64,000 nt of DNA. Origin: Flavobacterium cupreum (GTDB lineage: Bacteria > Bacteroidota > Bacteroidia > Flavobacteriales > Flavobacteriaceae). The stretch lies in contig NZ_QWDM01000019.1 in the NCBI RefSeq assembly GCF_003996965.1, positions 61,402 to 125,401 on the forward strand, in the 5' to 3' direction. The notes under the pieces are model-generated. The model saw only the letters and a program-made list of their open reading frames with translations. It searched no databases and was not told where the DNA came from. Positions 26,205-34,911 of this stretch are shown here, piece after piece. The stretch's first letter is position 1. Each line of letters opens with the position of its first letter. A program made the translations under genes and the position numbers.

Positions 26205-27055
26205 TATTTCACTTTTATAAAGTTGTTCAGGTGTTTAAAATAAAAGTCCTTATCGTCATACATAATAAAATGTAATCCTTTGGTCGCGTATTGAAGATTG
26301 GCCAGTTTTAATTTTTCATATTGCTTTTCGATGGCAGGTTTAAGATTCACAAAATAAGATTCCAGCAAAACTAATGTCGGACATTTTACGGCTGCAATCT
26401 TATCCCTTAAATCGGTATTGGAAAAATCACAGTACATTTCGCCAAACGTTTTTCGGTCTGATTTGGTACTCCAGCCTAATAATAATTCATGTTTCGTAGT
26501 ATCTGCGGTCAGCTTGGGAAGGTATTTTTTTTGATTGTCATAAAATTCCTGATCGGTCAGACTCATCATTGCAGCAACCATTGGCGCACAATCATTATTT
26601 TCTTTCGTCTTAAAAGAAGGATCCATCAGCGCAGCCAGGCACGGAACCGCATCTACCACGACAATTCGATCGGCCAAATCCGGATAATCAGCAGCAATTG
26701 CCATGGCCAGGCCGCCGCCCATGCTATGTCCGATTATAATTGGTTTTACGATTTTATGATCCGTAATATAAGTGACAATTGACTCTTCCCAATTTTTAAA
26801 AGAAGCATTAGCTTGCGGAGGTACTCCGGCAAAACCAGCCATTGTCAACGTATAACAGGTAAAACTTTTTTCGAAATTGGCTTTTGTATCATTCCAGACT
26901 TCTCCTGAAGATGCAAAACCGGGAATGAACAAAATGGATTGTTTTCCTTTTCCAGATCTAACAACCTCAAACGGATATGATTTTGTTTGTGCAAAAACAT
27001 TGAAACACAGGGCTGAAAACAATAATGCGACAACTAAGAAGATATGCTTTTTCAT
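26204..27055 (-). CDS. Secreted alpha/beta hydrolase
   Basis: A 283-residue protein with a signal peptide (MKKHIFLVVALLFSALCFNV to FAQ, about 1-23). The fold shows an oxyanion strand FIPGFASSGEVW (about 43-54), the nucleophile Ser111 in IGHSMGGGLAMA, and a late His in KGLHFIMYD. The strand that usually carries the catalytic acid reads CPTLVLLESYF and has no Asp; Glu may substitute. Periplasmic or exported. First gene of an operon with an ECF sigma factor and a membrane protein, so its expression may be linked to an envelope signal. Substrate unknown. Confidence 0.85.
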   Translation of the reverse strand: MKKHIFLVVALLFSALCFNVFAQTKSYPFEVVRSGKGKQSILFIPGFASSGEVWNDTKANFEKSFTCYTLTMAGFAGVPPQANASFKNWEESIVTYITDHKIVKPIIIGHSMGGGLAMAIAADYPDLADRIVVVDAVPCLAALMDPSFKTKENNDCAPMVAAMMSLTDQEFYDNQKKYLPKLTADTTKHELLLGWSTKSDRKTFGEMYCDFSNTDLRDKIAAVKCPTLVLLESYFVNLKPAIEKQYEKLKLANLQYATKGLHFIMYDDKDFYFKHLNNFIKVK

Positions 27056-27263
27056 TTTTTGATAATTTTAAATAGTTATTGAATCAAATTCGCCTTTTGG
27101 ATACCGGAAGAAGCAAAATGTTACAAACTTCAACTCTTTTTTTTCAATTAAGTGCGTAAATATATAGTGCGCCTTTCAAATTCGATGAATACCCGCATAC
27201 AATTAAACATAGATTTAACAAATAGCCGATAAGTTCTGAATTCGAAGTGTGAAAATTTTAGAC

Positions 27264-27307
27264 AAAAAAAATCCCAAACCCCAACAAAAGTTGGAATTTG
27301 GAATTTT
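27264..27307 (-). terminator. Terminator after leuS
   Basis: On the minus strand, arms AAATTCCAAATTCCAAC and GTTGGGGTTTGGGATTT pair around a TTTT loop and end in T residues. It is the same repeat-like stem as at 23578 and 39078. Confidence 0.75.
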
Positions 27308-27328
27308 TAAATATTGGATTTTATTTGG

Positions 27329-30247
27329 TTAACCAACCAAATTGATAATCTTTCCGGGAACAATAATCACTTTATTTGGTGTTTTTCCATCTAACTGACG
27401 TAACGTTCTTTCGTCTTTCATAATAATTTCTTCGATTTGTGCCGCGGTTAAATCCAAAGGCAATTCGATCGTGAAACGCATTTTTCCGTTAAAAGAAACC
27501 GGATATTCCTTGCTGCTCTCTACCAGATGTTTTGCTTCGAAAACAGGGAAAGCAACAGTAGAAATACTGGTGTTATGCCCTAGCAAACTCCACAATTCCT
27601 CAGCAATATGCGGCGCATAAGAAGAAATCACGATAGCCAAAGGTTCTAAAATGGCACGCGAATGACAGTTTTGAGCCGACAATTCATTCACACAAATCAT
27701 AAACTGGCTTACAGAAGTATTAAATGAGAAATTCTCAATATCTTCGGCTACTTTTTTGATGGTTTTGTGTAATGATTTTAGGTTGTCTTTTGTAGGCTCA
27801 TCGTTATTTACGATTAAACCGTTATTCTCATCCACGTACAAACGCCATAATTTTTTAAGGAACCCGAAAACTCCCGAAATTCCGGCAGTATTCCAGGGCT
27901 TAGCCTGTTCTAATGGCCCTAAAAACATTTCGTACAAACGCAGGGTATCGGCTCCGTATTCATTACAAATATCATCCGGGGTTACCACATTGTATTTTGA
28001 TTTCGACATTTTTTCAACCTCACGGCCTACAATGTATTTTCCGTTTTCGTCAGTGATAAATTCTGCTTCAGCGTAATCTTCTCTCCAGGCTTTGAATTTT
28101 TCAATATCCAGTTCATCAGAAGAATTGACCATTGAAACATCAGCATGGATTGGCTGCACTTTATGATCCCCAAGTTTATTTTTAGAAATAAAACTGTTTG
28201 TTCCTTCAATTCTGTACACAAAAGCACTCGTTCCCAAAATCATTCCCTGATTGATCAGTTTTTTGAAGGGTTCTTCGGTTGGGGCAAAACCTTTGTCTTT
28301 TAAGAATTTATTCCAGAAACGAGAATACAATAAGTGTCCGGTAGCGTGTTCGCTTCCCCCAATATATAAATCGACACTTTCCCAATAGGCCAGCGCTTCT
28401 TTACTTGCAAATTCATTTTCATTGTGCGCATCCATATAACGCATCCAGTACCAGGAACTTCCAGCCCAACCCGGCATAGTGTTCAATTCAAGAGGAAAAA
28501 TCGTTACATGATCAACAAGATCAGTATTGACCACTTTATTTTGTTTCGTATCCCACGCCCAGACAGCTGCATTTCCTAAAGGAGGCAGACCGTCTTCGGT
28601 TGGCAAATATTTCTCTACTTCCGGTAAAATAATCGGCAAATGTTGCGTGTCAATCATTTTTGGAAGTCCGTTTACATAATAAACCGGGAAAGGCTCTCCC
28701 CAGTAACGCTGACGTGAAAATACGGCATCACGCAAACGGTAATTGGTTTTTCCGGCTCCCTGCCCTATTTTTTCTAATTCCTGAATAACAGCTTTAGTAG
28801 CCGTTTTATAGTTTAGTCCGTTTAAGAAATCCGAATTGGCTATTTCTACATTATCTTTAGAACCATAAGCGGCTTCAGAAATATCAACATTGGCGAAGAT
28901 ATTTTTGATTTCCGGCATTCCGTTTTGTCCTTTAAAGAAATTAGCAAAAGCATAATCTCTTTCGTCTCCGCAAGGAACCGCCATTACAGCACCTGTCCCG
29001 TAACCCGCCAAAACGTAATCCCCAATCCAGACCGGAATTGGTTGTTTTGTAAAAGGATGTTCTGCATACGCTCCGGTAAATACGCCTGAAATTGTTTTGA
29101 CATCAGCCATACGTTCCCTTTCTGAACGTTTTGCTGTTTTTTCGATATACGCTTCAACCGCAGCTTTTTGTTCCGGAGTTGTAATTTTAGCGACCAAATC
29201 ATGTTCCGGAGCCAAAGTCATAAAAGTTACCCCGAAAATGGTATCAGGACGGGTGGTGAAAACTTCAATAAAATCTGTTTCAGGTTTCACGTTTGAAGCT
29301 GCATCACTTGGCGCAGCGCTGTGAGACTCGAAACCTGAAACCTGAAACTTTACAAGTGCTCCAACCGATTTTCCAATCCAGTTTCTTTGGGATTCTTTTA
29401 TAGATTCACTCCAGTCAATATCATTAAGGCCTTGCAGCAAACGTTCTGCATAAGCAGAAATACGCATGCTCCATTGCGTCATTTTTTTACGAATTACAGG
29501 ATAACCGCCACGTTCCGAAACGCCGTTTACGATTTCGTCATTGGCCAAAACAGTTCCTAAACCGGGACACCAGTTTACTTCTGTTTCTGCCAGGTACGTC
29601 ATTCTGTATTGCAATAAGATTTTTTCCTTTTGGTCATCTGAATACGCATTCCACTCGTCTGCCGTAAAAATAGCGACATTATCATCACAGACTGCTTCAA
29701 TCAGAATATTTCCTTCCTCCGAAAAAACCTGAACTAAACTTTCAATATTAAAGGCTTTCCCTTGTTTTTTGCAGTACCAGGAATTAAATAACTGGATAAA
29801 AATCCATTGTGTATGTTTGTAATAATCGGGATTTGAAGTACGTACTTCACGACTCCAGTCAAATGAAAATCCGATTTTATCCAATTGTTTTCGGTATCCG
29901 GCTATTTGTTTTCCTTCTTTATCTGTTCCTCCGTCAATATTTACACGCGTAGTATCTTCGGGACGCTGTCCGGTCTGAATCGCATACTGTTCTGCCGGCA
30001 ATCCGAAACTGTCGTAGCCCATTGGATGCAAAACATTGAAACCCTGATGTCTTTTGAAACGTGAATACACATCTGAAGCAATATAGCCCAGTGGATGCCC
30101 TACGTGTAATCCCGCACCGGAAGGATACGGAAACATGTCCAGTACGTAGTGTTTTGGTTTTTCAGAATTGTTTTCGGCTGCAAAAGTCTGATGATCTGCC
30201 CAATATTTTTGCCATTTGGCTTCTATTTCGTTCGGATTGTATTTCAT
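27329..30247 (-). CDS. leuS: Leucyl-tRNA synthetase with a repeat-derived insertion
   Basis: A 972-residue class I synthetase. The HIGH region is PYPSGAGLHVGHPLGY (about 41-56) and the KMSKS region is EKMSKSKYNVVTPDD. The editing domain has FTTRPDTIFGVTFM. The anticodon and C-terminal parts are complete. Between VKFQVSGFE and DFIEVFTTRPDT (about residues 300-324) there are about 17 extra low-complexity residues encoded by a palindromic DNA repeat (29277-29348), and the frame is kept. Another segment (SFISKNKLGDHKVQPIHADV) is typical of Bacteroidota-type LeuRS. Charges tRNA-Leu; essential. Confidence 0.96.
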   Translation of the reverse strand: MKYNPNEIEAKWQKYWADHQTFAAENNSEKPKHYVLDMFPYPSGAGLHVGHPLGYIASDVYSRFKRHQGFNVLHPMGYDSFGLPAEQYAIQTGQRPEDTTRVNIDGGTDKEGKQIAGYRKQLDKIGFSFDWSREVRTSNPDYYKHTQWIFIQLFNSWYCKKQGKAFNIESLVQVFSEEGNILIEAVCDDNVAIFTADEWNAYSDDQKEKILLQYRMTYLAETEVNWCPGLGTVLANDEIVNGVSERGGYPVIRKKMTQWSMRISAYAERLLQGLNDIDWSESIKESQRNWIGKSVGALVKFQVSGFESHSAAPSDAASNVKPETDFIEVFTTRPDTIFGVTFMTLAPEHDLVAKITTPEQKAAVEAYIEKTAKRSERERMADVKTISGVFTGAYAEHPFTKQPIPVWIGDYVLAGYGTGAVMAVPCGDERDYAFANFFKGQNGMPEIKNIFANVDISEAAYGSKDNVEIANSDFLNGLNYKTATKAVIQELEKIGQGAGKTNYRLRDAVFSRQRYWGEPFPVYYVNGLPKMIDTQHLPIILPEVEKYLPTEDGLPPLGNAAVWAWDTKQNKVVNTDLVDHVTIFPLELNTMPGWAGSSWYWMRYMDAHNENEFASKEALAYWESVDLYIGGSEHATGHLLYSRFWNKFLKDKGFAPTEEPFKKLINQGMILGTSAFVYRIEGTNSFISKNKLGDHKVQPIHADVSMVNSSDELDIEKFKAWREDYAEAEFITDENGKYIVGREVEKMSKSKYNVVTPDDICNEYGADTLRLYEMFLGPLEQAKPWNTAGISGVFGFLKKLWRLYVDENNGLIVNNDEPTKDNLKSLHKTIKKVAEDIENFSFNTSVSQFMICVNELSAQNCHSRAILEPLAIVISSYAPHIAEELWSLLGHNTSISTVAFPVFEAKHLVESSKEYPVSFNGKMRFTIELPLDLTAAQIEEIIMKDERTLRQLDGKTPNKVIIVPGKIINLVG
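29277..29348. repeat. Palindromic repeat inside the leuS coding region
   Basis: GTTTCAGGTTTCAC (29277-29290) is the inverted copy of GAAACCTGAAACCTGAAAC (29330-29348). A smaller GCGCAGCGC core lies between (29311-29319). The arms closely match an intergenic palindrome at 48214-48276, so this looks like a dispersed element inserted in frame in leuS. Confidence 0.7.
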
Positions 30248-30829
30248 TTTTTAAAGGTACAAAGTTGCAAAGTGACAAAGGTACTAAGGTTTATCACTTT
30301 AGTGAATTCAGCGCAAATTTACATTTATTACAGATTGTACCAAAGCTATTTCGTTGGCAAACAAATAAAATAATGAAATACCTTTTCAAATTAACTAAAA
30401 ACAACCGTATTGACCTGAAAGTATTGAAATTTATAAAGGGAAATAAGTGTTTAGTAGTTAACCGCAAGGCACGCTAAGGTTTTTAAGTAATATGCTTACA
30501 AAACGCAAAGTCCGCAAGGCTTTATCTAAATTAAACTTTGCGAACCCTGCGAAAACCTTAGCGGGCTTTGCGGTTAAATTCATTAATCTGTGGCTGTTCT
30601 CTTTTAACTTTGCGAACCCTGCGAAAACCTTGCGAACTTTGCGGTTAAATTCATTAATTTGTGGCTATTCTCTTTTAACTTTGCGAACCTTGTGAAAACC
30701 TTAGCAAACTTTACAGTTAAATTACCTTTACTATTTAATATCAAATTGTACATTTATAGTATAAAAGTTCGTTATTAACTTTAAATAAAGAAATTCTTTA
30801 TTATTTTTACCACATAATTTAAGCAAACT
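30248..30829. repeat. Repeat island between leuS and ftsX
   Basis: No credible gene. From 30534 a unit of about 71-72 bp starting AACTTTGCGAACCCTGCG is present three times (30534, 30606 and 30677, the last truncated near 30725). An inverted arm TTAACCGCAAGGCACGCTAA (from 30457) is complementary to the end of the first unit (30553-30578), with two mismatches over 26 bases. The region near 30780-30829 should hold the ftsX promoter; no clear TAnnTTTG is seen. Short frames across the repeats are not genes. Confidence 0.8.
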
Positions 30830-31705
30830 ATGAGTTCTAACTTTGATAAATTTCAAAAGCGCAGGTTAATTTCCTCTTATTTTTCGGTTGTATTAAGTGT
30901 TTTTCTGGTATTGTTCCTTTTGGGAGTACTGGGATTATTCATTATAAATTCCAAAAAACTGGCTGATGATTTTAAAGAAAAAATCGCCATGACGGTTTTC
31001 TTTAAAAATGAAGCCAATGACAGCGTTATAAAAGCTTTCAACACCGAATTAAAAAGAGCTCCTTTCGCAAGATCGTTTGTTTACGTTACCAAAGAAAAAG
31101 CAGCCAAAGAACATACCGATATTATTGGAGAAGACTTCCTGACCTTCCTTGGAGAAAACCCTTTGCTGAATTCGTATGACATTCACTTAAAGGCCGATTA
31201 TGTGGAGAGAGACAGTATTTTACAAATTGAAAGCAATTTGCGTAAAAACACTATGATTTCTGATATTGTGTACGACAAACAATTGGTGAATCTGGTGAAT
31301 GACAATATCAAAAAGGTCAGTATGTGGATTCTTATTATCAGTGGTTTTCTAACAGTAATAGCTGTTTTACTGATCAATAGTTCACTTCGTTTATCGATAC
31401 ATTCCAATCGTTTTATCATCAAAACCATGCAGATGGTTGGTGCCACAAAATCGTTTATCCGTAAGCCATTCGTAACGCGTAGTGTAAAACTGGGACTTTT
31501 AGGCGCAGGACTTGCCATAATAGCCCTGATTGCACTTTTACTTTACGTAGAAACTAATTTCCCTGGATTAGGGATTTTAGAAGACAAACTCTTAATCGCA
31601 TTGGTTTTACTAGCCGTTTTAGGTTTAGGAATTCTGATTACCTGGTTAAGTACACACTTTGCAACACAACGTTTCCTGAATTTAAGAACAGACGATCTTT
31701 ATTAA
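30830..31705 (+). CDS. ftsX: Cell division permease-like protein FtsX
   Basis: A 291-residue membrane protein with the FtsX plan: short cytoplasmic N-terminus (FDKFQKRRLISSYFSVVLSV), first membrane helix (about 17-38), a periplasmic domain of about 120 residues (MTVFFKNEANDSVI, then VYVTKEKAAKEHTD), then three more helices (about 170-188, 225-243 and 255-277). It works with FtsE to control cell-wall hydrolases at division. First gene of the run ftsX, DUF3098 gene, uppP, truB, a conserved order in flavobacteria. Confidence 0.93.
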   Translation: MSSNFDKFQKRRLISSYFSVVLSVFLVLFLLGVLGLFIINSKKLADDFKEKIAMTVFFKNEANDSVIKAFNTELKRAPFARSFVYVTKEKAAKEHTDIIGEDFLTFLGENPLLNSYDIHLKADYVERDSILQIESNLRKNTMISDIVYDKQLVNLVNDNIKKVSMWILIISGFLTVIAVLLINSSLRLSIHSNRFIIKTMQMVGATKSFIRKPFVTRSVKLGLLGAGLAIIALIALLLYVETNFPGLGILEDKLLIALVLLAVLGLGILITWLSTHFATQRFLNLRTDDLY

Positions 31706-31787
31706 TTTTAGATTTTAGATCGCAGATTTTAGATTTTCGTAATAGTAAACATAACCCCGACTTCTTTCAGGGTACAAAAAAATAACA

Positions 31788-32036
31788 ATGAAAAACAATA
31801 CAGAAGAACAACAGCCCAAACAACAATTCCTTTTTGACGGCATCAACTATAAAATCCTTTTAATAGGAATTGCGGTTATTGCTTTGGGTTTTATTTTAAT
31901 GTCGGGTGGCGGAAGTGATAATCCGAATGTTTTCAACGAAGATGTTTTTAGCTTCAGACGCATCCGATTGGCTCCTACTACCGTTTTAATTGGTTTCGGA
32001 ATCACGATTTATTCTATATTCAAAAAATCCAAATAG
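31788..32036 (+). CDS. DUF3098-type small membrane protein
   Basis: An 82-residue protein with two hydrophobic helices (about 23-42 and 62-78) separated by a short loop (NPNVFNEDVFSFRRIRLAP). This pattern and the position between ftsX and uppP identify the DUF3098 family. Role unknown; envelope assembly is suggested by the neighbours only. Confidence 0.85.
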   Translation: MKNNTEEQQPKQQFLFDGINYKILLIGIAVIALGFILMSGGGSDNPNVFNEDVFSFRRIRLAPTTVLIGFGITIYSIFKKSK

Positions 32037-32135
32037 ACTACTTAGATTGTTAGAATTTTAGATTGGTTAGATTCCTTGTGAAAAAATCTGACAAATCTAA
32101 ATTCTCAAAGTCTAAAAATCCAATAATCTAAATAA

Positions 32136-32933
32136 ATGAATACATTACAAGCTATTATCCTTGCCATTATTGAAGGAATTACAGAATTTTTACCTGTTTC
32201 TTCAACTGGTCACATGATTATTGCCTCTTCTTTTTTTGGAATTGCCCACGACGATTTTACTAAACTTTTCACAATTGTGATCCAGCTTGGTGCCATACTT
32301 TCTGTGGTTGTTTTATATTTCAGACGTTTTTTCCAGACACTTGATTTTTACTTTAAACTTTTAGTCGCTTTTATTCCGGCGGTAGTTTTAGGATTATTGC
32401 TAAGTGATTTTATAGACGGCTTATTAGAAAATCCTGTGACAGTAGCTGTTTCCCTTTTGATTGGCGGTTTAATTTTACTGAAAGTGGATGAATGGTTCAG
32501 CACAACTGACACGGCCGAAACTTCTCAGGAGATTAGTTATTTGCAGGCTTTTAAAATTGGATTATTTCAATGTATCGCCATGATTCCGGGAGTTTCAAGA
32601 AGTGGTGCCAGTATAGTTGGCGGTATGTCGCAAAAGCTTTCCAGAACCACCGCAGCTGAATTCTCCTTCTTTCTGGCCGTTCCGACCATGTTGGGTGCAA
32701 CGGTAAAAAAATGTTATGATTATTATAAAGACGGATTCGTATTGTCGCACGACCAAATCAACTTTTTGATTATTGGAAATGTTGTTGCTTTTATTGTAGC
32801 CCTTTTGGCTATAAAAACTTTCATTGGATTTCTGACCAAAAACGGATTCAGGGTGTTTGGTTATTACCGAATACTGGCAGGAATCATTTTGTTAGTGATT
32901 CACTTTTTCATTCACCCGCTTACCATCTTATAA
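32136..32933 (+). CDS. uppP: Undecaprenyl-diphosphatase
   Basis: A 265-residue membrane enzyme. The two signature segments are present: EGITEFLPVSSTGHMII (about 13-29) and PGVSRSGASIVGGM (about 151-164). Seven to eight hydrophobic helices. It recycles undecaprenyl pyrophosphate to the monophosphate carrier for peptidoglycan and glycan synthesis, and overexpression of the family gives bacitracin tolerance. The stop overlaps the start of truB by one base (TAATG). Confidence 0.96.
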   Translation: MNTLQAIILAIIEGITEFLPVSSTGHMIIASSFFGIAHDDFTKLFTIVIQLGAILSVVVLYFRRFFQTLDFYFKLLVAFIPAVVLGLLLSDFIDGLLENPVTVAVSLLIGGLILLKVDEWFSTTDTAETSQEISYLQAFKIGLFQCIAMIPGVSRSGASIVGGMSQKLSRTTAAEFSFFLAVPTMLGATVKKCYDYYKDGFVLSHDQINFLIIGNVVAFIVALLAIKTFIGFLTKNGFRVFGYYRILAGIILLVIHFFIHPLTIL

Positions 32934-33622
32934 TGACGCCTGAAGAATATTTAAACGGACAAGTTTTACTGATAGACAAACCACTAAAATGGAGTTCGTT
33001 TCAAGCAGTCAACAAACTAAAGTATCTTTTAATTAATAAAGTCGGACTTCCCAAGAAGTTCAAAATTGGGCACGCCGGAACTTTAGATCCTTTGGCAACC
33101 GGTTTATTATTGATCTGTACCGGAAAATTCACCAAAAGAATTTCGGAATTGCAGGGTCAGGCAAAAGAATATACAGGCACTTTTTATATCGGTGCTACTA
33201 CTCCATCTTATGATTTAGAGACTGAGATCGACGAGACATTCCCAACGGAACATATCGATGAGGCTTTAATACATGAAACCGTAAAACAGTTTTTAGGGGA
33301 AATCGATCAGATACCACCCATTTTTTCGGCCATTAAAAAAGACGGTGTGCGATTGTATGAACATGCCCGTGCCGGAGAAACTGTTGAAATCGCCAGCAGA
33401 AAAACCACCATTCACGAGTTTGAAATTACGAGGATTGCATTACCTGAAATTGATTTCAGAGTCGTTTGCAGTAAAGGGACTTACATCCGCTCTTTGGCTT
33501 TTGATTTTGGAAAAGCCATGAATTCAGGCTCACACTTAACGGTTTTGCGCCGGACTAAAATTGGAGATTACGATGTGAAAAACGCCATTGATATTACTTT
33601 GTTTGAGCAAAGTCTCCAATAA
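32933..33622 (+). CDS. truB: tRNA pseudouridine-55 synthase
   Basis: A 229-residue enzyme. The catalytic Asp52 is in HAGTLDPLATGLL. Other family motifs are KPLKWSSFQAVNKLK (17-31), GATTPSYDLETE and CSKGTYIRSLAFDFG. No C-terminal PUA domain is seen, so it is the short form. It makes the T-loop pseudouridine of tRNAs. Coupled to uppP by a one-base overlap. Confidence 0.96.
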   Translation: MTPEEYLNGQVLLIDKPLKWSSFQAVNKLKYLLINKVGLPKKFKIGHAGTLDPLATGLLLICTGKFTKRISELQGQAKEYTGTFYIGATTPSYDLETEIDETFPTEHIDEALIHETVKQFLGEIDQIPPIFSAIKKDGVRLYEHARAGETVEIASRKTTIHEFEITRIALPEIDFRVVCSKGTYIRSLAFDFGKAMNSGSHLTVLRRTKIGDYDVKNAIDITLFEQSLQ

Positions 33623-34101
33623 AAAACAATCCGCATTCACTTTATTATTTTTTCTAAAGCGTCGGCAGTACGTTTTGTTGTTTCTGTGATTTAGTTTTTA
33701 AGAGCAATTTTTAAGGCAATCTTCATTGAAATTGACCCTAAATAAGCACATTACACAATGGGGTATTGTAATGTGCCAACTCCTAAGTAATGTTACTTCA
33801 TACTTGTTTTCTGTCATTAATAGTGAGGAACGCTTTTTCCTCCAAACAAGAATGATGAAAAATAGTCATAAAACCTTTCGAATAACTTTTTCATAATAGT
33901 GCAGTTTTTAATAGTTAAACATTAAATAAACACCAATACTAGAGTAAATCAAAAAGTAGATAATAGAAGTGGGATTCTTTTACTAAGATACACAATCTTA
34001 CAGAATAAAAAAATATTTTACTACATTTTTTAAAATTAAAACACTTGCCTTCAGCGAATTACCCTATTTTGAAAGGATTTTAAATATTTTATTCTCTAAA
34101 A
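33623..34101. other. 479-bp gap with a perfect hairpin and a possible decayed gene end
   Basis: I see no intact gene. A perfect 10-bp inverted repeat GCACATTACA / TGTAATGTGC lies at 33746-33776 with an 11-nt loop and no T-run. On the minus strand around 33640-33745 two short frames (YLGSISMKIALKIALKN, then ITETTKRTADALEKIIK) could be remnants of lost genes, but this is weak. Confidence 0.4.
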
Positions 34102-34719
34102 TTACAGTCGGTTATATTTAATATTCTCCATGATCTCAAGCAATTCTTCCTGAACGGAAACTCCTTTATCGGCGAGATACCACAATTGCAAATCGGTTTT
34201 GATTTTATCATCAATTACTCTAAACTCCTTTTTATAATCGGCCATTAACTGAGTGGCACCTTTTGGCCTTGGTCCCCAATCGGCACGGACAATTCCGGCT
34301 TCTTTGCAAATAACGATCACTTTAGGAATAGCCCTTCCGCCGTTGGTTAAGTACTGGCTCATTAATTCATCGTTTGCATCCCGCAAAACAATTCGCAGGT
34401 CCACTTTTTTATCAGAAGCCAGGGCCATTTTATTTAGAATCGGAAGTATTTGTGCCGCATCGCCGCACCAGCCTTCGGAAATTACAAGCCAGATAAAATG
34501 ATTATCCAGTTTTTGCAGCTTATCGATGGTATCTTCCGTAATTTTTATGGTTTTCTCGAGACGATTCATTCGGGCTTCGTTCAGGCTGGTGTAATGCGTG
34601 AGGCTTTCGGACTGCACATCACCTGTAGATTTTCCTTCGGACAATAAATCGGTCACTAATTTTCGATACTCAGCATAAGAGTAACTGTTGAATAATGCTT
34701 TGGCTACAATACTTTTCAT
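34102..34719 (-). CDS. Thioredoxin-fold protein with a single active-site Cys
   Basis: A 205-residue protein starting at ATG 34719 (MKSIVAKALFNSYSYAEY); the frame reaches 34752, but the added 11 residues are not family-like. The thioredoxin region is WLVISEGWCGDAAQILP, with Cys85 and Ala88 where a second Cys would stand in CxxC, so a normal disulfide exchange is unlikely. The cis-Pro region GGRAIPKVIVI is present. No signal peptide. Such monothiol thioredoxin-family proteins are frequent in flavobacteria; function not known. Confidence 0.85.
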   Translation of the reverse strand: MKSIVAKALFNSYSYAEYRKLVTDLLSEGKSTGDVQSESLTHYTSLNEARMNRLEKTIKITEDTIDKLQKLDNHFIWLVISEGWCGDAAQILPILNKMALASDKKVDLRIVLRDANDELMSQYLTNGGRAIPKVIVICKEAGIVRADWGPRPKGATQLMADYKKEFRVIDDKIKTDLQLWYLADKGVSVQEELLEIMENIKYNRL

Positions 34720-34880
34720 ATTTGATTGATTTAGGATCCCATAAAAATACAAATTTTAGAAAGACGCGGAAGTGACTTTTGTCATATTAAGGAGAAATGA
34801 GTTTAAAAAAGAATGCTGAATTAAATCATACGGATCAAAATTATTTTTCTAAACATTATTTTTAAAAATCAGAATATGTC

Positions 34881-34888
34881 TATATTTG
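34881..34888 (+). promoter_or_regulatory. Flavobacterial -7 element TATATTTG of pyrH
   Basis: Exact TAnnTTTG, 23 bp before ATG 34912. This shows that the upstream in-frame ATG at 34876 lies in the promoter and cannot be the start. Confidence 0.7.
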
Positions 34889-34911
34889 CACAAATTAACG
34901 CAACACAACAA

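Noticed and set aside
30061..30477. 138-codon frame over the start of leuS and the following spacer
   Set aside because: Overlaps the leuS N-terminus and continues into repeat DNA; no family features.
30492..30695. 67-codon frame across the tandem repeats before ftsX
   Set aside because: The peptide simply repeats with the 71-bp DNA unit and the frame is a chance product of the repeat.
30534..30725. CRISPR-like array
   Set aside because: Units of 71 bp are contiguous, without short repeats alternating with unique spacers, and no cas gene is present.
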